64,000 bases of DNA, taken from the NCBI RefSeq assembly GCF_023856365.1, contig NC_064542.1, forward strand, positions 15,538,863 to 15,602,862, written 5' to 3'. Numbering within the stretch: the stretch's first letter is position 1; the number at the start of each line of letters is the position of its first letter. The DNA comes from Brienomyrus brachyistius. Taxonomy: Eukaryota; Chordata; Actinopteri; Osteoglossiformes; Mormyridae. Made by a program: the position numbers and the translations under genes. Below the pieces are notes generated by a model. That model saw only the letters and a list, made by a program, of their open reading frames with translations, ran no database searches and was not told the origin of the DNA. Positions 23,331 to 35,890 of this stretch are shown one piece after another.

Positions 23331-26080
23331 GATCTTTGTGAAGAACTGAAAAATGGTCTCCACAACGTAATATAAACATAATCTACACACACACACACGA
23401 AATACATGCCCAGAGGAACAGCCCCCATTACCATTCTAATCCCCTACTTTAACTTACAATTAAATCTCGATTAAACTGGGTAACGCTTTAAATTAAGCCT
23501 AGCAAATTGCACTGGTAACTTCTGCTGGAAGATATTGCATGTTAATTGCCTGTCTTTGACTTTCTATTTAACTGAGCAACATTAAACCATAAAAACAGTC
23601 ATTTATAGTAAACAGAACACTGTAAACGAATCAGAAATATTTGAAAGTAATAATTGTACCGAAGTCAATTGTATCGAAGTTCACTTTGACTTAGTTTTAT
23701 CAGAATCCAATGATCTCTTCTTCTTATGAAGAAGTGCATGTATCCTGCCATCTAACTCAATCTGATTAATCAGCTTTCACTTCAGACCTCAGCAGAATTC
23801 GTAGGCGTTGCGATGGTCAGATCCACCTCTGTCCATTCTTCTGAGGCTTGTCATGAAGGATCTATTCGCTCCAGGATTTACATTTAATTTGACACACTTT
23901 GGATTGATTTCTATAAATGGCAAATGTTCATTACATCAGTTGACCTTATTGGCGCATGTGCAAAATGACAACGGGGTCCCTCAGAATGACACGGCCCCCC
24001 TTTGTACAGAATCCCTTCAGTCTCTGCAGAGAGCTCCCACTCTGATGTGTCTGTGTCGTTCCTTAAAAGGAAAACTGTCGGCAAGCTCATTAAGATGCCT
24101 GGGCCAGCACAGCCTCTTAGCAAGTCCTAAACTTAATTGGGCGTGTAAAATGTCCCATCATGCTGAGCAAGATCAGCCTGGATCCTGTGCTAATTACCTG
24201 TCGTTTTTATGAGCCAATCATTAAAGGGCAGATGTGGACGCAGAATTTCACTGCAGGAACATCTGAAAGATCTCTCATCTGGTCAAGGCCTTAATTGCCA
24301 CTTAAAGGTACTCACTTTTGTTTTTGGGACGTATAGCTCTGGCAAGATTAACCTGGCAATGATTAAGCAAATTTTTTGTCTCCCTCTGGTGTTGATTTGG
24401 ACGTCTTGTGTGCGAGACTTGCCAGATGGGAAAATCCCAGCGTAGAAAGGCTTTGGTCATGGAGGTTAGTCAGCTGAAAGCATGTTTAGCCTTTAGACAG
24501 GTTTGGGGTTTAACTCTCAAAAACACATCGCAGAAGCGAAGACGGCCCTCTAGATCATCTCCACAGATGTAATCCATAACTTTTCACAATGTAGGATTAA
24601 TATGGACGTGATAATGCAGTGGCCCCGTGGGGGAGGCAGTGCCAATTAGATAGGGGTTGAACAGCAATAGCAGGGGGGTGAGAGTGACAGAGGTCTTTGG
24701 TTGCCACGGTAACATTAGCCCTTGCTTCCAATCACCGTGGTATCACTTGGTTACCAGGGAGACATTCCTATGAAAAGAATCTTGTGCAGGGCAGAGATAG
24801 GGATGCCCAACAGCAGATGTTGCATGCTACCTTGCAGATTTGGGATAGATGGTGAGGATTTGTTGCCCTGCTGTTCTTTAAGGTGTTTCGTCAGCGCACT
24901 GTCATGCGTTCTGGCCCTGGTAATGAAGTATGTGTAAGTGAATTGCTGTGTGAGTAGCTCTTCCAGAGGGACAATGGAATGTGTGTTCATTTGTAGCCCC
25001 TGACATCATTTTGTATGGAGTCCATTAGGGCAGGCTGCCTCCTGGCTGTCAAATACAGAGTGGGGAATCTGCTCCTGGCGTCGACGTCACAGCCTGACAT
25101 GCACTGAGGTAGGGCACCCAGGATCCTCTGTTTCCAGTCTGAAAGGCGACATGGTACCGCAGGCTGCATGCGTCCGATCGACATCAGCTGGTCCCTGCTG
25201 CATTCAAGAATCAGCAAACTCATTAGACATAATGGTCTGACACAAGTGATGGATTGTTGTTAAGGCTGGTGTGGAAGAATGGCCGGGAGGGTGAATAGTA
25301 TTCACTGAATAGAAACTGCACTTAATCCAGAATGAGTCTGCATACTGTAATGACACAGCGGGGGTGTAACTCCAGTGAGGGGTGGTGCTAGGAGGGGCCA
25401 TGAGGTGAAAATGGTTGAAATGATGATAGTCTGACTTGTGCCCAGTGAATATAAGGCCAGCATGGATGCTAGACCAAAAGTCTAACTTGTGATCCTGAGG
25501 TTTGTAAAATTTCAAACATTTGGTTTGTTTGTGATTGTGGAAGTGACAGCACAGGAGATGGGGGTCTCCATGTCAGCTGCTGTGTGGATAAATAGCTGAG
25601 GGCAGCCAGCAGTCGCTGTAGCCAGTACTGGTCAGGTCAGTTTCAAACTTGCTACCTGTTTCCCATCATGGCTTCTAAACGCATACTCATTATAATTATG
25701 TAATGTGGTTTGTTTGCTTGGAAACTTGAGGGCACTTTAATGATCATGATGTCAGTAAACACATGGATTACTTGTCCTACATGAAGACTAAATTCTTTGT
25801 CATTAAAATATAAGAGAATATGAGCAATCTAGTTCTTCCCCACCGGAGCAGTTTACTCATTGAGGGGCCTACAGTAATGGAACTGGGGCCTCAGATGTCA
25901 TTGCTCAGTTTTCTCTTTGGGTTTTCTCCTGCTGTGCTGTTCCTTGATGGTCTGGTAATTAGAGATGACCATTGCTATGAAGACTGTGTCAGTCCTCAGG
26001 CCAAGGTCTCAGTCACACTGCACGGATGTGTGCAGGAGGACCTGCTCGGTGAAGAGCTGCTGCTTCATTCTCTGCTATCG
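23331..26080. other. intron 2: unique sequence, possible conserved non-coding element at 24060-24320
   Basis: The interval 24060-24320 has a run of AT-rich, homeodomain-like words (CTTAATTGG, CCTTAATTGCCACTTAAAGG, GCTAATTACC) of the kind found in conserved enhancers. Conservation cannot be judged from one sequence. No coding exon was seen. Confidence 0.35.
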
Positions 26081-26084
26081 GTTG

Positions 26085-26660
26085 AGAATCACTGCTTCGT
26101 TGACAGGTATTGGTAGAGAGCCCCTGCTCCATTTGCTGGTGTCAGTAGAGAGCCACTGCTTTAGTTGCTGGGGTTAGGAGAGAGCCGCTGCTTCATTCAC
26201 TGGTATCGGTAGAGAGCTGCTGCTTCATTCACTGGTATCGGTAGAGAGCTGCTGCTTCATTCACTGGTATCGGAAGAGAGCAGCTGGTTTATTCACTGGT
26301 ATCGGTAGAGAGCAGCTGCTTCATTCACTGGTATCAGTAGAGAGCCACTGCTTCATTCACTGGTATCAGTAGAGAGCAGCTGCTTTATTCACTGGTATCG
26401 GTAGAGAGCAGCTGCTTCATTCACTGGTATCAGTAGAGAGCCACTGCTTCATTCACTGGTATCAGTAGAGAGCAGCTGCTTTATTCACTGGTATCGGTAG
26501 AGAGCAGCTGCTTCATTCACTGCTATCGGTAGAGAGTTGCTGCTTCATTTGCTGGTGTCAGTAGAGAGCCGGTGCTTCATTTGCTGGGATTGGTTGAGAG
26601 CCATTGCTTCATTCACTGGTATCGGAAGAGAGCTGCTGATTCATTCACTGGTGTCCATTG
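26085..26660. repeat. 32-bp minisatellite, about 17-18 copies
   Basis: The core CTTCATTCACTGGTATCGGT is followed by AGAGAGCTGCTG or AGAGAGCAGCTG. Period 32 bp was measured from successive CTTCATTCAC starts (26191, 26223, 26255). Confidence 0.95.
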
Positions 26661-27768
26661 GCTTTTCCCAGCGCTTGGCGTTATTTAACAAGCTGTGCCT
26701 TGGTCTCCAGGCTGTAGCTGCCAGGTTTGATTTCCCCGGATGCTGTCTGCATTCGGCTCGCACGAGGAAACAAACCGAGCAGAATCAATTAACAGGCTGC
26801 TTTCTAGCTTCCATGCAGAGATGGATCAAGGCTAATCACTGTAAGTCGGCTCCCTGGCATGTGTGAGGCCCCGGGCCCCTCCAGCCCAGCCCTGTCTGCC
26901 TTAATGTACAATTAAAGGGGGGGGGGGCTGAACTTACAGCATCATGTCACTGTGAGCCAAGGGACAGTGGCCCAGCACTGTGTTTTCAGGACCCATGTGC
27001 GACCTCTTAACCCCTGTTTGTGTTGCGTCTATGTGAAGCCCTCCTGGGCAGCCCTCACCGGGTGAGGAGGGGTCAGGCTGGAAGCCTGGCTGTTGGTGCT
27101 GAATAATTCATACTGAATTACTGTGCTGGCCAACGCACCGACACAAATCCCTCTGCACAGGTAAGAGAGTAACCTGCAGAGTGCAGGATGCTTCCTACTG
27201 ACATAGTGCCCACCCCCCCCCCCCCCCCATGAATAATAACATATTATGAATCCACTTTCCTACTCCACATCTGTCTATCTCTTCATTTACCAATCCAGGC
27301 TCCATTGTCTATCCAGCTCCTTTTCGTAACTCAAAAAGCCCCCCAGTATGCAGCCTCTAACTTCCTTTAGCTGCCCTCTAAGGCTGGCCAGGGTGAAGTG
27401 GGACCAACTTGTGGGGGGGGGGGGGGGGTGGCTGTAAGAAGTGAGAAGGGTTCAGCATGCCTAATCTCTTTGATTGAAGCCCGTGTTTTGACCTCAGGAG
27501 GGTGCCACTAGGACTGCACCCTTCCTAAAGATAGGGCTGCCTCGACCTGTGAAGCAGGAGAAATGCGACACAGATACAGATTTATAGCCCAGCACCTCTC
27601 CTCCGTAGCCAAGTCGCCTGGATTAAAAAAGTACCTAGTACCTAGATCTTCCTAGTACCTAGATCTTCCTAGTACCTAATTGTCTAATGCTGTTCTAATG
27701 GATCTCTCAATATTTGAGTCGTATACTTCATTAAACCGGGATGGGAATTCCCACTCTTGGCTGCTGTT
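26661..27768. other. intron 2: unique sequence with homopolymer runs
   Basis: Poly-G runs lie at about 26918 and 27413, and poly-C at 27213-27229. The word CTAGTACCTAGATCTTC is repeated at 27630-27680. No gene. Confidence 0.6.
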
Positions 27769-27773
27769 GTGTG

Positions 27774-27817
<44 letters not shown>

Positions 27818-27935
27818 TGCACATATGCACATGTGTATGTCTGTGTGCATGCATGCATGCATGTCTGTGTATGTGTGTGTGGACATGTGTGTCTGTGCAT
27901 GGTATCTGTGTGTGCGTGTGTGTCTGTGCATGGAG
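27769..27935. repeat. compound (TG)n microsatellite
   Basis: A pure GT run at about 27775-27815 is followed by GTGTGCATGCATGCATGC and GTGTCTGTGCATGG motifs. Confidence 0.97.
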
Positions 27936-28385
27936 ACCTTTCACAGTGAATCACAGCATTCTGCTGTTGACTCGTCACAGTGGACAGCTGGATGTCTGAT
28001 CGCATGGGACGAGTGCTGGCTGGCACCACACACATCACGGATGCCTAAATCCTGCCCTGAACATTTGCATATAACGGTGATAAAAATTAATTGCTCCATG
28101 TGCCATTAAAGACAGAAAGGAAAAGGGACGGCCTCGGAATCTGGGGGTGCCAGGGAACCCCGGGGCGGAGAATTTTAATTGTGCCTGCTGGCTGTTGATA
28201 AATACAGCCCCCCTGCCACCTTCACTGGACCCCCTCAATTTAATGACCGCACCACAGAGCTGGGAAATCTTCATGCAGAGCCTATTTCCTGTACTTAACG
28301 GAATGAAATATTCAGCAGGCTGGTGGGCAAAGTGAGCGGGCGTGGCAGAGTCACTGGAGGGAATCATATAATTGGTCACATCCTC
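27936..28385. other. intron 2: unique sequence
   Basis: Includes an A/T-rich block (ATTAATTGC, TTTTAATTG) at 28080-28210. No exon is supported. Confidence 0.45.
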
Positions 28386-29150
28386 AGACGTTAGTTTCCC
28401 TAAGTGGGGAGGCAGACACTGTCACGTTAGGTTCCCTAAGTGCGGAGGCAGACACTGTCACGTTTGGTTCCCTAAGTGCGGAGGCAGACACGGTCACGTT
28501 TGGTTCCCTAAGTGCGGAGGCAGACACTGTCACGTTAGGTTCCCTAAGTGCGGAGGCAGACACTGTCACGTTAGGTTCCCTAAGTGCGGAGGCAGACACT
28601 GTCACGTTAGGTTCCCTAAGTGCGGAGGCAGACACTGTCACGTTTGGTTCCCTAAGTGCGGAGGCAGACACTGTCACGTTAGGTTCCCTAAATGCGGAGG
28701 CAGACACTGTCACGTTAGGTTCCCTAATTGCGGAGGCAGACACTGTCACGTTTGGTTCCCTAAGTGCGGAGGCAGACACTGTCACGTTAGGTTCCCTAAG
28801 TGCGGAGGCAGACACTGTCACGTTAGGTTCCCTAAGTGCGGAGGCAGACACTGTCACGTTTGGTTCCCTAAGTGCGGAGGCAGACACTGTCACGTTAGGT
28901 TCCCTAAGTGCGGAGGCAGACACTGTCACGTTTGGTTCCCTAAGTGCGGAGGCAGACACTGTCACGTTAGGTTCCCTAAGTGCAGAGGCAGACACTGTCA
29001 CGTTTGGTTCCCTAAGTGCGGAGGCAGACACTGTCACGTTAGGTTCCCTAAGTGCGGAGGCAGACACTGTCACGTTAGGTTCCCTAAGTGCGGAGGCAGA
29101 CACTGTCACGTTAGGTTCCCTAAGTGCGGAGGCAGACACTGTCACGTTCC
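28386..29150. repeat. 36-bp minisatellite, about 21 copies
   Basis: The core is GTTCCCTAAGTGCGGAGGCA followed by GACACTGTCACGTT(A/T)G. The 36-bp unit keeps frames open on both strands and gives false ORFs with 12-residue repeats (CGGRHCHV on +, VTVSASALREPN on -). Most copies differ only at one A/T position. Confidence 0.97.
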
Positions 29151-29164
29151 CATCGCTAATGCGG

Positions 29165-29475
29165 TAGAAGGATTTCCCATGACTGTCTTCGGAACAACAC
29201 CAGTGTGGTCCTGGGCCTGCCAGAGTCCCCATGACTGTCTTCGGAACAACACCAGTGTGGATCTGGGCCTGCTGGATTCCCCATGACTGTCTTCGGAACA
29301 ACACCAGTGTGGATCTGGGCCTGCCGGATTCCCCATGACTGTCTTCGGAACAACACCAGTGTTGATCTGGGCCTGCCGGAGTCCCCATGACTATCTTCGG
29401 AACAACACCCGTGTGGATCTGGGCCTGCCAGAGTCCCCATGACTGTCTTCGGAACAACACCAGTGTGGAATTGTC
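29165..29475. repeat. 51-bp minisatellite, about 6 copies
   Basis: The core CATGACTGTCTTCGGAACAA is followed by CACCAGTGTGGATCTGGGCC. It lies directly after the 36-bp array, and again the unit is a multiple of three. Confidence 0.95.
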
Positions 29476-30415
29476 TCAATGGAAAAAAGTTCAATGAACA
29501 ACATAAAGAAAAAGAAAATGGAAAAAACATCACATGTACTGCATATCACAGATGAATGTGGCAGGGAGCAGGGGTCCTTTAGCTGGCTGCACATCACTCC
29601 AGTTGCCAGAGCGGCAGCCTGGCAGTCTGATGAAGCAGATGTGTGAGGCTGATTCTGCACGTCACATGGGATTATGTTATCAATGACATCATTAAGCAAG
29701 TCACTGGTGGTGACTGGCTGCAGACTGATATTCTCTGTGTTTCCCATAATGCGTTTTACTCCTTTGTTGTTATGTGCCAACAGTCCATTATGGATACGAC
29801 ACCTCAGTCACAGCAGCCACTCACGTGGGACTCCTACTGTCTCTAGGGCAACCAGGAAATGTGCAGGTTTGCTATGGCAACTGCAGCAGAGGACACCCCA
29901 CCAATCGTGGCTTGCACAGGGAGCCAGTGTGCCACTTCTGGCGACCGTCGGTAATCATGCACCGGTACGTACCACACCAATAGCGAGTTTGGCGCTCGCC
30001 CCCAAATTCATTCCGAGGAAAGACAAAACACTGTCATTCCTAAATGCTAATTGGATTCAGCGAAGATGCCAGACAGGAGAAAGGCACCTTTGTTCATGCA
30101 GCTGAGAAGCTGAGATTAGACATAACTAGAGGCAGTAATAATGCACATTTAAGTATCGTATCAACAGTAACCGGAAAACCGTGAAAGCAGATGAAAGCCG
30201 CTACGCATGCTGCAAAGAGGAGTTGCTGCGTGATGGGAAACTACGACTGTACGGCGATCGTTTTTACTAGCTTATCTGAAAGGTTATGGTGGCCTGTATG
30301 AAGCCTGTTGAATCTGTCAGCCTATAAGGTGTACATTGGGAAACTGAGGGCATGTAGGGACAGGAATATCGGGGCCGTTCTGGGTGGGATGGGGAAGGAC
30401 ATGGGGGGTGGGGCA
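29476..30415. other. intron 2: unique sequence
   Basis: Nothing recognised. Confidence 0.5.
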
Positions 30416-30419
30416 TGAG

Positions 30420-30920
30420 GGTCGGGTGGCAGTCCCAGTGAGCCAGTGTGCCGCCCCTCAGCTGAAACCTCTTCACAGATTTCCCAGTGAGCCAGCGTGC
30501 CACCCCTCAGCTGAAACTGCCTCACAGATTTCCCAGTGAGCCAGTGTGCCACCCCTCAGCCAAAACCTCCTCACAGATTTCCCAGTGAGCCAGCGTGCCA
30601 CCCCTCAGCTGAAACTGCCTCACAGATTTCCCAGTGAGCCAGTGTGCCGCCCCTCAGCCAAAACCTCCTCACAGATTTCCCAGTGAGCCAGCGTGCCACC
30701 CCTCAGTTGAAACTGCCTCACAGATTTCCCAGTGAGCCCACGTACCACCCCTCAGTTGAAATTGCCTCACAGATTTCCCAGTGAGCCAGCGTGCCACCCC
30801 TCAGCTGAAACTGCCTCACAGATTTCCCAGTGAGCCCACGTACCACCCCTCAGTTGAAATTGCCTCACAGATTGTCCAGTGAGGCAGCGTGCTACCTCTA
30901 AGGCAAACCTACCTCACAGA
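30420..30920. repeat. 49-bp minisatellite, about 10 copies
   Basis: The core TTCCCAGTGAGCCAGCGTGC is followed by CACCCCTCAGCTGAAACTGC. Two sub-types alternate (CTGAAACTGCC / CCAAAACCTCC). Confidence 0.95.
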
Positions 30921-32770
30921 TTTGCTTTGAGCGTTATAGTGTTGTTATTGTTCAAAACTAATATTTTATCCCAGTCTAAGTAATGTTTTAAGTGAAGTGG
31001 GCAGCTAGACAAATGCTGGCATAAGGCGAATGACTCTCATAAATGACCCCGTTTGTAATTTCTGTGCAGTGCTGCATTTCAGAGTTTAAAAATCCCCGTC
31101 TGTTGTTGCTGGCAGTTCAGCATTAGGAGGTACCCCAGCTTTTGTGGCCTGTGGGTTGTTTGTGTGAATCTCTCTCATACACTTTCTCTGTCCCCTCAGA
31201 GCCTCCCGTTGGCTGTGGTGATCGACAGTGTTTCGTCCAATGGGTTATGGGCAGCGCATTCTTAATCTCTCATCTCTGCACAATGGCATGAAAAGCCAAC
31301 TTTCTGCAGCGGTGATGAATGGCCAGAGTGGCCCAGCTGGTTGGGAGCACCTGGCAGTGCATGCTGGGTAGAGAGCTCCAGGTTATTCCTGCTGCAGAGT
31401 CACATGCTGCAGCAGGGAGGGGGTTCAGTCCAGCTCCAGCTTCTTTATCGCAGACGGCCACCATGTATGAGACTCGCTTTCATTAGCTCTCTCATAAACC
31501 CCCATTTTTCTTGCTTAAATTGTTAAATACAAAGTAGACTGGGAGGGGGCAGAGTTCAAGGGAGCTGCAGATAAAGCAGAGAAGTTTTATGTATTTTGGT
31601 TGCTTATCTTCTCAGTCATCATGTCTAACATGCGACGTATTGTGCGTGAGCTGCTCTCCATAATGACCGCAGACCTCTCCACGGTGTTAGTCCGGAGTTT
31701 CCCTGCCCGCTTTGGCGCGGCTCTTGCACATTATGAGAAAAAAAACACAAATCACCTTCAGCTGAACCAAGCTGGACCTGCTCCACAGAAACATGTGGCC
31801 ACCTACTCCTCCCCACGCATAGAACCCCAGATAAGATGGCTGGGCTGTTTGACAGAACCATTTTCAAGGGACTTAAACTTAAATCTGGATACAAGGGTCT
31901 TGTATTTTTAATTTTAATATCTAAATGAATCAGAATAATGTGTCAAAAAAGTTTCCTTTGTGCTGAATTCTCTTAAAGTTCTTCTTGGTCTTCTAGTTTG
32001 AGCTTGAAGGAACTCTGCAGTTTCCTGTTCGTCTGTTGGCAGGTCTGTTCCCTTTACCCCACTCCCCCCTCCCCCAAGGAAGAGGGGTGAAGTCACATGA
32101 CTGAGTTACATTCCTGAACCTACACCCACCACTCCTTAAAATGTCACAGTACAAGGACATGCATGGGTAGGCTATGACCCGGGGCACGCAGTAGTCCTGC
32201 TGATGGTCTACCGCCCTTGGTGTTTACATTTCCCCATTATCATTTGGGCCACCTAACACCCCTCGGACTTTCAGCACCGCCGACAGCTGCCAAAGCAATG
32301 ATTTGCTGCTCCTTGGGCAAATAAGAGCTGTCAGGCGCGTCCTGTGGATTCATGACATGCTTGGCGCAGACAGCAAGTGACTCATGGAAGAAAGCAGAAG
32401 AAAGACGTGAAGAAGCTTTTGTTGCAGGCGAGCACCATAGAGACTGGGAGAGTGTGTCTGCGCTGTACAGCGAGTGTGGCTGACGGTGAAGGAGAGCCAC
32501 AGGCCGCCCTCATCTCTCTGTACAGCCGTATTTGTAGAAGGGAGGCCGACTCCTACATCCGTAATCATGCCAGAGGAACATGCCGGGAGCAATGAGAGTC
32601 GCTGCTGTGTGTAGCTGTCAGATGCAGAGTGAAACTATTACATTTCTGCTTGTTTTTATATGTATATCTGTGTGCATATGCATATTTTCCTTTTTTACTT
32701 AAAGAAATAAAGAAGGAAATGTCATGTAGAAAGTAGCTCCTTCTGAAACATATTCCCTGGGTACAGGGCT
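30921..32770. other. intron 2: unique sequence
   Basis: No exon, RNA gene or array. A C-rich patch lies at 32057-32080. Confidence 0.5.
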
Positions 32771-32774
32771 CGGG

Positions 32775-33710
32775 AACTCACTGTCCCCACTCACTGTTCA
32801 GCTTCTCACTGTCCCCACTCACTGTCCCCTCTCACTGCCCCCACTCACTGTCCCCACTCACTGTCCCCTCGCACTGTCCCCACTCACTGTCCCCTCTCAC
32901 TGTCCCCACTTACTGTCCTCTCTCACTGTCCACCCTCTCACTGTCCCCACTCACAGTCCCCACTCACTGTCCCCTCTCACTGCCCCCACTCACTGTCCCC
33001 TCTCACTGCCCCCACTCACTGTCCCCACTCACTGTCCCCTCGCACTGTCCCCACTCACTGTCCCATCTCTCTGTCCCCACTTACTGTCCTATCTCACTGT
33101 CCACCCTCTCACTGTCCCCACTCACAGTCCCCACTCACTATCTCCTCTCACTGTCCCCACTCACAGTCCCCACTCACTATCTCCTCTCACTGTCCCCACT
33201 CACAGTCCCCACTCACTATCTCCTCTCACTGTCCCCACTCACAGTCCCCACTCACTATCTCCTCTCACTGTCCCCACTCACTGTCCCCTCGCACTGTCCC
33301 CACTCACTGTCCCCTCTCACTGTCCCCACTTACTGTCCTCTCTCACTGTCCACCCTCTCACTGTCCCCACTCACAGTCCCCACTCACTGTCCCCTCTCAC
33401 TGCCCCCACTCACTGTCCCCACTCACTGTCCCCTCGCACTGTCCCCACTCACTGTCCCATCTCTCTGTCCCCACTTACTGTCCTATCTCACTGTCCACCC
33501 TCTCACTGTCCCCACTCACAGTCCCCACTCACTATCTCCTCTCACTGTCCCCACTCACAGTCCCCACTCACTATCTCCTCTCACTGTCCCCACTCACAGT
33601 CCCCACTCACTATCTCCTCTCACTGTCCCCACTCACTGTCCCCACTCACAGTCCCCACTCACTATCTCTTCTCACTGTCCCTACTCACTGTCCAGCCTCT
33701 CACTCAGCAG
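32775..33710. repeat. pyrimidine-rich minisatellite, 13-14 bp base unit with higher-order structure
   Basis: The base word is CACTGTCCCCACT. Longer blocks such as CACTATCTCCTCTCACTGTC recur about every 40 bp, and a roughly 430-450 bp super-unit appears twice (32870-33150 and 33290-33560 regions). Confidence 0.93.
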
Positions 33711-33844
33711 CAGATGATGGACGTTAATTGCATTTCAAAACAAAGATGCCTGCTGGGGGGAGCAGCCATCCAAGCATGTTAGTACTTGTCCAAGGCTGGA
33801 AGGCATTACGAGGTGTGCCTCTGTTACCTCGGTTCAGCTTCAGC

Positions 33845-34065
33845 TTAGTAGTCGTGCAGTACAGTGTTGTGTGATGCAAGATAGCATTGGTGTAGTACAG
33901 TGTTGTGTGTTACAGTTTGGCAGCAGTGCAGCACAGTGTTGTATGTTACAGTTTGGCAGCAGTGTAGAACAGTGTTGCGTCTTGCAGTTTAGAAGCAGAG
34001 TAGCACAGTGTTGTGTGTTACAGTTTAGCAGTGGTGTAGTACAGTGTTTTGTGCTGCTGGGAAGT
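33845..34065. repeat. about 36-bp minisatellite, 5-6 diverged copies
   Basis: The core ACAGTGTTGTGTGTTACAGT is followed by TTGGCAGCAGTG. Confidence 0.9.
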
Positions 34066-34388
34066 TGAAAAAACATGCATTAGCAACAAAGAAAACATTC
34101 TGGCACTTTTACATTCTTAAAAAGACAAGCATAAATACTTGGTCTGTTTCAGGAGTCACTGTCTTTGTGGGGACATTTTCTGAACACAGACACGCACATC
34201 AGAGAGACTGTTACCATATGTGGCCTGTCAGAGCCATTGCAAACTGCCCCAGCAGAGTCAATGAAGACATGTGAAGTGTGTTCATTGTGGGCAGCTGTGA
34301 ACTTTGATGTGTCACCACTCTGTCAGCATGAACACAAAGGTTCTGGCAAACGGCCATCATGATCAGCCTCGTCATGATTCTCAGAAAA
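34066..34388. other. intron 2: unique sequence
   Basis: Nothing recognised. Confidence 0.5.
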
Positions 34389-34558
34389 AGTGGCCACGCG
34401 GGAGGCATCTGGCCGCGCGGGAGGCGTCTGGCCGCGCGGGAGGCGTCCGGCCGCGCGGGAGGCGTCCGGCCGCGCGGGAGGCGTCAGGCCGCGCGGGAGG
34501 CGTCAGGCCGCGCGGGAGGCGTCTGGCCGCGCGGGAGGCGTCTGGCCACGCTCTTGCT
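34389..34558. repeat. 18-bp CpG-dense minisatellite, about 9 copies
   Basis: The unit is GGCCGCGCGGGAGGCGTC, with three to four CpGs per 18 bp and almost no CpG decay. It forms a short artificial CpG island within intron 2. Confidence 0.97.
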
Positions 34559-34724
34559 GGCATCCCTGCGGCACAGCCGTACAAACCCGCCTTTTCATGG
34601 GCAATTATGTCAGGTTCTCAGTGCATACCATACATATTGCTAGTTAAGTAACCTGCTCGATATCCTTCCAAGGTCCAACACAGAACAGAAGGGGTGGGGG
34701 ACCTGATCCACAGAGGGCCGGTGT

Positions 34725-34840
34725 GGGGGTGGGTTTTTGAGATGACCTCTCAGTCAGCCGATAAAGCAGCGGGTTTCAGCTCCAGGCCTGGGGACCCACT
34801 TTTGATGGCTGATTGAGAGGTCATCCAGAAACCTGCACTG
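34725..34840. mobile_element. inverted-repeat fragment, probably hAT-type MITE remnant
   Basis: GATGACCTCTCAGTCAGCC and its inverted partner GGCTGATTGAGAGGTCATC flank a block containing TCCAGGCCTGGGGACCCACT, a word typical of hAT-type MITE ends. Borders and duplication are unclear, so this may be two overlapping fragments. Confidence 0.5.
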
Positions 34841-35334
34841 CCATGAATCAGGTTCCCCACCCTGCCCGGGGGTCATTAGCTCAGCATGTTTGCATTAGGG
34901 AGTGCCGGGGGAAACCTAGAGGACTTTCAAGGATATTCAGGCTGACATGGAAGACGTTGCAGATTCACATCATTGCAGTCTAATGAGGGAATTTACTGGC
35001 TGTGTTCAAATTCCCCATTTATAAAGAATTCATCACCATAATCCTGCATATCTACAGCTCTGGAATTTATCAACTGTCCCTTTACCCCAGTGTGTGAAGT
35101 TCTGCTGGGGAGAATTGAATTTTCTTCTCACTTAAGCAGGAAACGGGGAGAAAAAACTGTGTTTTGGAAACCCTTGTCCTTGTTTGTTAATGTGTTTACC
35201 GGCTCAATTTCCAGCTACCTGGTATTCCTGGTAGCCACTCGGGGGGGTGTTTCCGCATCATGATGTCTTGATCTTTGGAATATTGCTGAATTCTCTCTCA
35301 TGCTGAACACATTGTGGCTTGCAGTCTCATGCTC
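34841..35334. other. intron 2: unique sequence
   Basis: Nothing recognised. Confidence 0.5.
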
Positions 35335-35706
35335 CCTTACATGCCCTGCTCTCCCCTGCCTTCTGTTCTCCCTGCCCTCTCTTACTCTCTCCTTGCCCTC
35401 TTCTGTTCTCCCTGCTCTCCCTGCCCTCTCCTGTTCTCCTTGCTCTCCCTTGCCCTCTCCCTTGCCTTCTCCTGTTCTCCCTGCTCTCCCCTGCCCTCTC
35501 CTTCCCTCTCCTTCCCTCTCCTGCCCTCTCCTGTTCTCCCTGCTCTCCCCTGCCCTCTCCTTCCCTCTCCTGCCCTCTCCTGTTCTCCCTGCTCTCTCCT
35601 GCCCTCTCCTATTCTCCCTGCCATCTCCTGTTATTCCTGCACTCTCTTACTCTCTTCCTGCTCTCCCTGCCCTCCCCTGCTCTCTCCTGCACTCTCTTGC
35701 CTACAG
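35335..35706. repeat. CT-rich minisatellite forming the exon 3 polypyrimidine tract
   Basis: The words CTGCCCTCTCCTGTTCTCC and CTGCTCTCCC repeat for about 370 bp of almost pure pyrimidine and end in TTGCCTACAG, the acceptor of exon 3. Confidence 0.95.
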
Positions 35707-35890
35707 TGTGTGGCTGTGACCTGGCCCGCTCCGGATTCTTCCAGAAGAATGGGGAGTACATCTGCACGGCTGACTATCAGCGCCTGTATGGTACCAGGTG
35801 TGACAGCTGTGAGGACTTCATCACGGGCGAGGTGGTGTCGGCCCTGGGGCGGACCTACCACCCACGGTGCTTCGTGTGCAGCGTGTGCAG
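35707..35890 (+). CDS. ablim3: ablim3 exon 3: rest of LIM1 and most of LIM2
   Basis: Encodes residues 51-112. It opens with VCGCDLARSGFF, completes LIM1 (C52, C70, D73), then starts LIM2 with CDSCEDFITGEVVSALG and YHPRCFVCSVCR (C82, C85, H102, C105, C108, C111). Acceptor CTACAG, donor AG|GTGGGT, phases 1 and 2. The codons agree with ABLIM3 at nearly every position. Confidence 0.97.

Noticed and set aside
28372..29460. 304-codon + ORF (Cys/His-rich repeats, zinc-finger-like) and 358-codon - ORF
   Set aside because: The Cys-His spacing comes from the 36-bp minisatellite; it is not a zinc-finger pattern and both strands are equally open.
32775..33710. Telomere-like or centromere-like satellite
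   Set aside because: The unit (CACTGTCCCCACT) is not the vertebrate telomere word and the array is under 1 kb; it is an ordinary minisatellite.
34359..34651. Three Arg/Ala/Gly-rich ORFs of 85-115 codons
   Set aside because: They come from the 18-bp CpG repeat, open in all three + frames.
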